Below are positions 11,119-14,589 of a stretch of 14,589 nucleotides of DNA, in pieces (position 1 is the stretch's first letter; the number at the start of each line of letters is the position of its first letter). The notes beneath the pieces are model-generated. The model did not search any database. It was not told the origin of the DNA and was given only the letters and a program-made list of their open reading frames with translations. The DNA comes from Propionibacteriaceae bacterium (GTDB lineage: Bacteria > Actinomycetota > Actinomycetes > Propionibacteriales > Propionibacteriaceae). Position numbers and translations under genes: made by a program. The stretch spans positions 1-14,589 of the forward strand of contig JAIRVA010000213.1 in NCBI GenBank assembly GCA_031254155.1, in the 5' to 3' direction.

Positions 11119-14100
11119 ATGCCCACTCGCGTCCCGCTTCGGTCAGTGCTCGGCCACCGCGTCCTCGTCGCCGACGGGGGCATGGGGACGATGCTGCAAG
11201 GATTTGCCTTGTCGGCCGCGGATTTCCTGGGGTACGAGGGGTGCAACGAGCTGCTCAACGTGACGCGGCCCGAGGTGATCGCCGCGGTCCACCGCGCGTA
11301 CTTCGACGCCGGGGCCGACCTCGTCACCACCAACACCTTCGGCGCGAACCTGACCGCGCTCGCGGATTACGGTCTGGGCGACCGGCTGGAGGAACTCGCC
11401 GAGGCCGGCGCCCGGATCGCGCGCCAGGTCGCGGACGAGCGGGGGCGGTGGGTCCTTGGGTCCCTGGGGCCCGGTACGAAGCTCGCCACGCTCGGGCAGG
11501 TGGGATTTGGCGAGTCGCGGGACGCGTACGCCCGCCAGACCGCCGCGCTGCTCCGGGGCGGGGTCGACGCCGTCATCATTGAGACGTGTCAGGACCTGCT
11601 GGGTATTCGTGCCGCCGTCGCCGGGGCCAAGCGCGCCATCGCGGCGGCGGCGGCCGATTGCCCCATCCTCGTGTCCGTCACCGTCGAAACGAACGGTACG
11701 TTGCTCGTGGGCTCGGATCTGACCGCCGTCGTGGCGACACTGGTACCGCTCGGCATCGACGCCCTGGGCCTCAACTGCGCGACCGGGCCGGAGGATATGC
11801 GGCCCCACCTGCGCGAACTCGCCCGGCTCTGCCCGCTGCCCCTGTCGTGCATGCCCAATGCGGGTTTGCCCGTCCTCACCGCCGACGGGGCGGCCTATCC
11901 CCTCGGGGCCGACGAGTTCGGGCGGATCATGGGCGAGTTCGTGGGGAGGTACGGGATCGGGGTGGCCGGAGGCTGCTGTGGGACGACCCCGGAACACATC
12001 CGTGCTCTTGTGCGTGTGATCCCTGAGCCTCGTGGTTGCTCGCGGCCTGCCTCGGAGGGCACCCGTCCCACCTATCCTCAGGCCCCGACCCTGACGGGTC
12101 GTGGCCTTCCGGCGGTGGGGCACCCCCCCTCCGGGCGCAGCCGCAGTCGGGCCTTCGGCCCCGGACTCGGCGAGTGTGAGGGCGTTGGTCCCGGTGTCGT
12201 CGGGGATGGGAGCAGAGGGGCTGAACAGGGGGACAGGGCTAGTGTTTCATCTCTTGACAAGGGAATACAGTGGATTAATGTTCCGGGGGTGGATTCCCCT
12301 GTCGCTGCCGTCAGCGGGCGCCAGGGCCAGCGGGCTGTTGTAGCCGACGAGGGCGCTCTTCGTACCACCCCCGCTGGGGTGGGGGGCGCGGTGGCGTCAC
12401 TGTACTCGGCTACCTCGCTGACTCAGGATGTCGCGTACCTGGCCATTGGGGAGCGAGCCAATGTGTCGGGGTCGCGGGCGTTCCGGGACGCGCTGCTGGC
12501 GGATGACTGGGACGCGTGCGTGGAGATCGCCCGGGCCCAGGTGGCGGAGGGCGCGCACATCCTGGATCTGTGCGTTGACTACGTGGGACGCGATGGGTGC
12601 CGTGATATGGCGGAGCTGGCCGCGCGGATCGCGCGGGAGGTGGACGTACCCCTGCAGGTCGACTCGTCCGATCCCGCCGTGCTGCGGGCCGGGCTGGAGG
12701 TCATTCCGGGGCGGGCGGTCGTCAACTCGGTCAGCCTGGAGGGCGGGGCCGGGCCGGGGTCGAAGCTCGCGCGCACGCTGGACATTGTGCGCGAGCACGG
12801 TGCCGTGGTGGTGGGGTTGTGCATCGACGAGACGGGGCAGGCTCGTACCACGACCGCCAAGGTGGCCGTCGCGCGGCGGCTGATCTCCGTACTGACAAGC
12901 GAATACTGTCTGGATCCGGGCGACATCATCATTGACCCCCTGACGTACCCCATCGGGACCGGGCAGGCCGACGCGCGGGCCGACGCGGCGGCGACGATTG
13001 AGGCGATGCGGCAACTCCACGCCGAGTACCCCCACCTGCACCTCATGGCCGGGGTGTCGAACGTGTCGTTCGGACTGGCTCCGGCGGCGCGGGTCGTCCT
13101 CAACTCGGTGTACCTCGACGAGTGCCGACGGGCGGGGCTGGATTGCGCGATCATCCCGGCGGGCCGGATCCGGCCCCTCGCGGCGGTGCCGGAAGCGCAG
13201 GTCCAGGCGGCGTTGGATCTCGTCTGGAACCGGTCCGACGACGCGCTCGAGCGCTTCCTGGGCCTGTTCGAGGGGGTGGCGGCGGATCCGGTGGCCACCG
13301 ACATAGAGACGTTACCCGTTGCCGAGCGTCTGCGGCGGCACATCCTGCACGGCGCGGTGGCCGGCCTGGAGGCGGATCTCACCGAGGCGCTCGCCGCGAC
13401 CCCGGCCCTCACGATCATCAACGAGACCCTGCTGGAGGCCATGCGGGAGGTCGGGGAGCGCTTCGGCGCGGGTACGATGCAACTTCCATTTGTCCTTAAG
13501 TCGGCCGAGGTGATGAAGCGGGCCGTCACGGTGCTCGGACCGCACCTCAGCCGGGTGGGCGGCGCGGGCAAGGGGACGCTGGTCCTGGCAACGGTACGAG
13601 GTGACGTCCACGACATCGGCAAGAACCTGGTCGACATCATCCTCACAAACAATGGCTATCGTGTCGTCAACCTCGGCATCAAGCAGCCGATCACGGACAT
13701 CATCGCCGCGGCCGAGGCAGAGGGGGCCGACGCGATCGGGCTGTCCGGCCTGCTGGTCAAGTCCACGCAGGTCATGGCCGAGAACCTGGAGGAGCTGAAC
13801 GCACGCGGGCTGGCGGCGCGGTACCCGGTTCTGCTCGGCGGCGCGGCCCTCACGCGGTCGTACGTGGAACACGAGCTGACAAGCCTGTACGCGGGTGAGG
13901 TCCGGTACGCCCGCGACGCCTTCGAGGGGCTCCGCCTGATGGACGCCGTCATGGCGGCGAAGGCCGGCGCGGGCGAATTGCCGGCCCCCCCACCCCGGAG
14001 AGTGACCCGGACGGCGGTTCACGAGGCCAGCGACGAGCGGGCGGCGCTACGGCGCCCGGTGCCAGGCGGCGTGGACGTTCCCGTACCCCCGTTCTGGGGA

Positions 14101-14589
14101 GTCCGGGAGGCCCGCGCGGGACTGGCCGACATCCAACCGTGGCTCGACAAGCGGGCCTTGTTCGCCGGCCAGTGGGGGCTCAAGGCCGCGCCAAACGGCC
14201 CGACCGCCGACGAGCTCGCCCACACCGTCGGGGAACCGGCCCTCGCGCACTGGCTTGCGCGCGCCGGGGAGTGGCTGGATCTCCGCGTCGTGTGGGGCTT
14301 CTGGCCGTGCCACTCGGAAGGCAACGACCTAGTGGTCATGAGCAGTAATTCGTTGGCGGTGATGGGAGCCAGTCGCCCTGTCCCCGTGGTACCCCCGACC
14401 CCGCTCCGCTTCACCTTCCCCCGCCAAACTGGCGGCGAGCACCTCTGCCTGGCGGATTTCTTCCGCGACCAGGGCGAAGCGGCCGAGTGGGGGCCCGACG
14501 TGGTGGCGTTCCAACTGGTCACCATTGGCGACGGGGCCAGCCGGGCGACGGCGGAGTTGTTCGGGCGAGACGCCTACCGCGACTACTTC
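11119..14589 (+). CDS. metH: Cobalamin-dependent methionine synthase MetH (C-terminus outside window)
   Basis: Transfers the methyl group of 5-methyl-THF through cobalamin to homocysteine. The frame is open from ATG 11119 to the window edge (1157 codons). The homocysteine domain (about 10-297) begins LVADGGMGTMLQGF and has the zinc cysteines Cys220 (GLNCATGP) and Cys286/Cys287 (GGCCGTT). An unusual linker (about 298-425) follows. The folate domain (about 430-730) includes YLAIGERANVSGSRAF, LDLCVDYVGRDG, VNSVSLEGG and GVSNVSFGL. The cobalamin cap and binding domains contain MQLPFVLKSAEVMK, DVHDIGKNLVDIILTNNGY with axial His831, GLSGLLVKST and LLGGAALT. The reactivation (AdoMet) domain starts near 960 (VPPFWGVREARAG). 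It is cut at GRDAYRDYF, and perhaps 100 residues remain outside. The start is fixed by the -10 spacing. It uses the cofactor finished by CobT/CobS/CobC encoded earlier in the window. Confidence 0.96.
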   Translation, partial: MPTRVPLRSVLGHRVLVADGGMGTMLQGFALSAADFLGYEGCNELLNVTRPEVIAAVHRAYFDAGADLVTTNTFGANLTALADYGLGDRLEELAEAGARIARQVADERGRWVLGSLGPGTKLATLGQVGFGESRDAYARQTAALLRGGVDAVIIETCQDLLGIRAAVAGAKRAIAAAAADCPILVSVTVETNGTLLVGSDLTAVVATLVPLGIDALGLNCATGPEDMRPHLRELARLCPLPLSCMPNAGLPVLTADGAAYPLGADEFGRIMGEFVGRYGIGVAGGCCGTTPEHIRALVRVIPEPRGCSRPASEGTRPTYPQAPTLTGRGLPAVGHPPSGRSRSRAFGPGLGECEGVGPGVVGDGSRGAEQGDRASVSSLDKGIQWINVPGVDSPVAAVSGRQGQRAVVADEGALRTTPAGVGGAVASLYSATSLTQDVAYLAIGERANVSGSRAFRDALLADDWDACVEIARAQVAEGAHILDLCVDYVGRDGCRDMAELAARIAREVDVPLQVDSSDPAVLRAGLEVIPGRAVVNSVSLEGGAGPGSKLARTLDIVREHGAVVVGLCIDETGQARTTTAKVAVARRLISVLTSEYCLDPGDIIIDPLTYPIGTGQADARADAAATIEAMRQLHAEYPHLHLMAGVSNVSFGLAPAARVVLNSVYLDECRRAGLDCAIIPAGRIRPLAAVPEAQVQAALDLVWNRSDDALERFLGLFEGVAADPVATDIETLPVAERLRRHILHGAVAGLEADLTEALAATPALTIINETLLEAMREVGERFGAGTMQLPFVLKSAEVMKRAVTVLGPHLSRVGGAGKGTLVLATVRGDVHDIGKNLVDIILTNNGYRVVNLGIKQPITDIIAAAEAEGADAIGLSGLLVKSTQVMAENLEELNARGLAARYPVLLGGAALTRSYVEHELTSLYAGEVRYARDAFEGLRLMDAVMAAKAGAGELPAPPPRRVTRTAVHEASDERAALRRPVPGGVDVPVPPFWGVREARAGLADIQPWLDKRALFAGQWGLKAAPNGPTADELAHTVGEPALAHWLARAGEWLDLRVVWGFWPCHSEGNDLVVMSSNSLAVMGASRPVPVVPPTPLRFTFPRQTGGEHLCLADFFRDQGEAAEWGPDVVAFQLVTIGDGASRATAELFGRDAYRDYF
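12013..12396 (+). other. In-frame low-complexity insertion in the metH linker
   Basis: Residues about 299-426, between the homocysteine domain (ending TTPEHIRALVRVI) and the folate domain (starting ASLYSATSLTQDVAYL), are a Gly/Arg/Ser/Pro-rich stretch with no domain I recognise. The usual linker here is a few tens of residues. The DNA is AT-richer in its middle and contains several perfect stem-loops: GACCC/GGGTC (12087-12100), GGGCC/GGCCC (12149-12161) and CCACCCC/GGGGTGG (12365-12382). The frame is intact through the whole stretch. Confidence 0.6.

Noticed and set aside
12001..12430. Frameshift or pseudogene in metH at the odd linker
   Set aside because: Codon-by-codon reading from 12001 to 12480 shows no stop and the same frame on both sides, so metH is intact up to the window edge.
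12579..13652. 357-codon minus-strand open frame opposite metH
   Set aside because: Ser/Arg-rich shadow of the folate and cobalamin domains of metH.

Overview
The window looks like chromosomal DNA of a high-GC actinobacterium. Codon third positions are strongly G/C, gene starts are often GTG, translational coupling is tight, and the MetH and LCP-family proteins are of actinobacterial type. The late cobalamin genes plus a B12-dependent methionine synthase would fit a Propionibacteriaceae-like organism, but that placement is only an inference. Most of the window is core metabolism. No phage genes, CRISPR array, rRNA or tRNA was found.

Layout: a partial 5-formyltetrahydrofolate cyclo-ligase gene (minus, 1-452) is divergent from a short MoeA-like gene (470-1435), which is followed by a RimJ-type acetyltransferase (1447-2085). 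Next comes a compact cobT-cobS-cobC operon (2137-4561) for attachment of the lower ligand of cobalamin, with GTGA overlaps. An AT-richer, gene-poor stretch (4562-4951) follows; on the minus strand it may hold a 42-codon ORF right behind purE. purE (minus, 4952-5455) is divergent from the nicotinate phosphoribosyltransferase gene pncB (5560-6903). A long palindrome (6966-7006) precedes an LCP-family cell-wall ligase gene (7036-8478). A 162-bp fold-back element (8479-8640) sits exactly at the stop codon of that gene. The minus-strand pair corA (ends 9103) and a small HExxH protein gene (8654-9106) overlap by ATGA, and a 10-bp tandem repeat lies upstream of the corA promoter. An inositol-monophosphatase-family gene (minus, 10284-11057) is divergent from metH (11119 to beyond 14589). 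metH is open to the window edge and carries an unusual insertion of about 100 residues between its homocysteine and folate modules.

The genes share one-carbon and cofactor themes: folate salvage (cyclo-ligase), cobalamin completion (CobT, CobS, CobC), use of both by MetH, NAD salvage (PncB) and purine synthesis (PurE). The clearest regulatory pattern is a TANNNT -10 hexamer 6-7 nt upstream of the initiation codon at seven genes, which predicts leaderless mRNAs. In the first divergent pair, the -10 hexamers of both strands overlap in one symmetric sequence.

The best candidates for something undescribed are the fold-back element, the symmetric leaderless divergent promoter, the metH linker insertion, the decamer array upstream of corA, the 41-nt palindrome before the LCP gene and the HExxH protein coupled to CorA. 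I did not find a convincing new multi-gene defence or mobile system.
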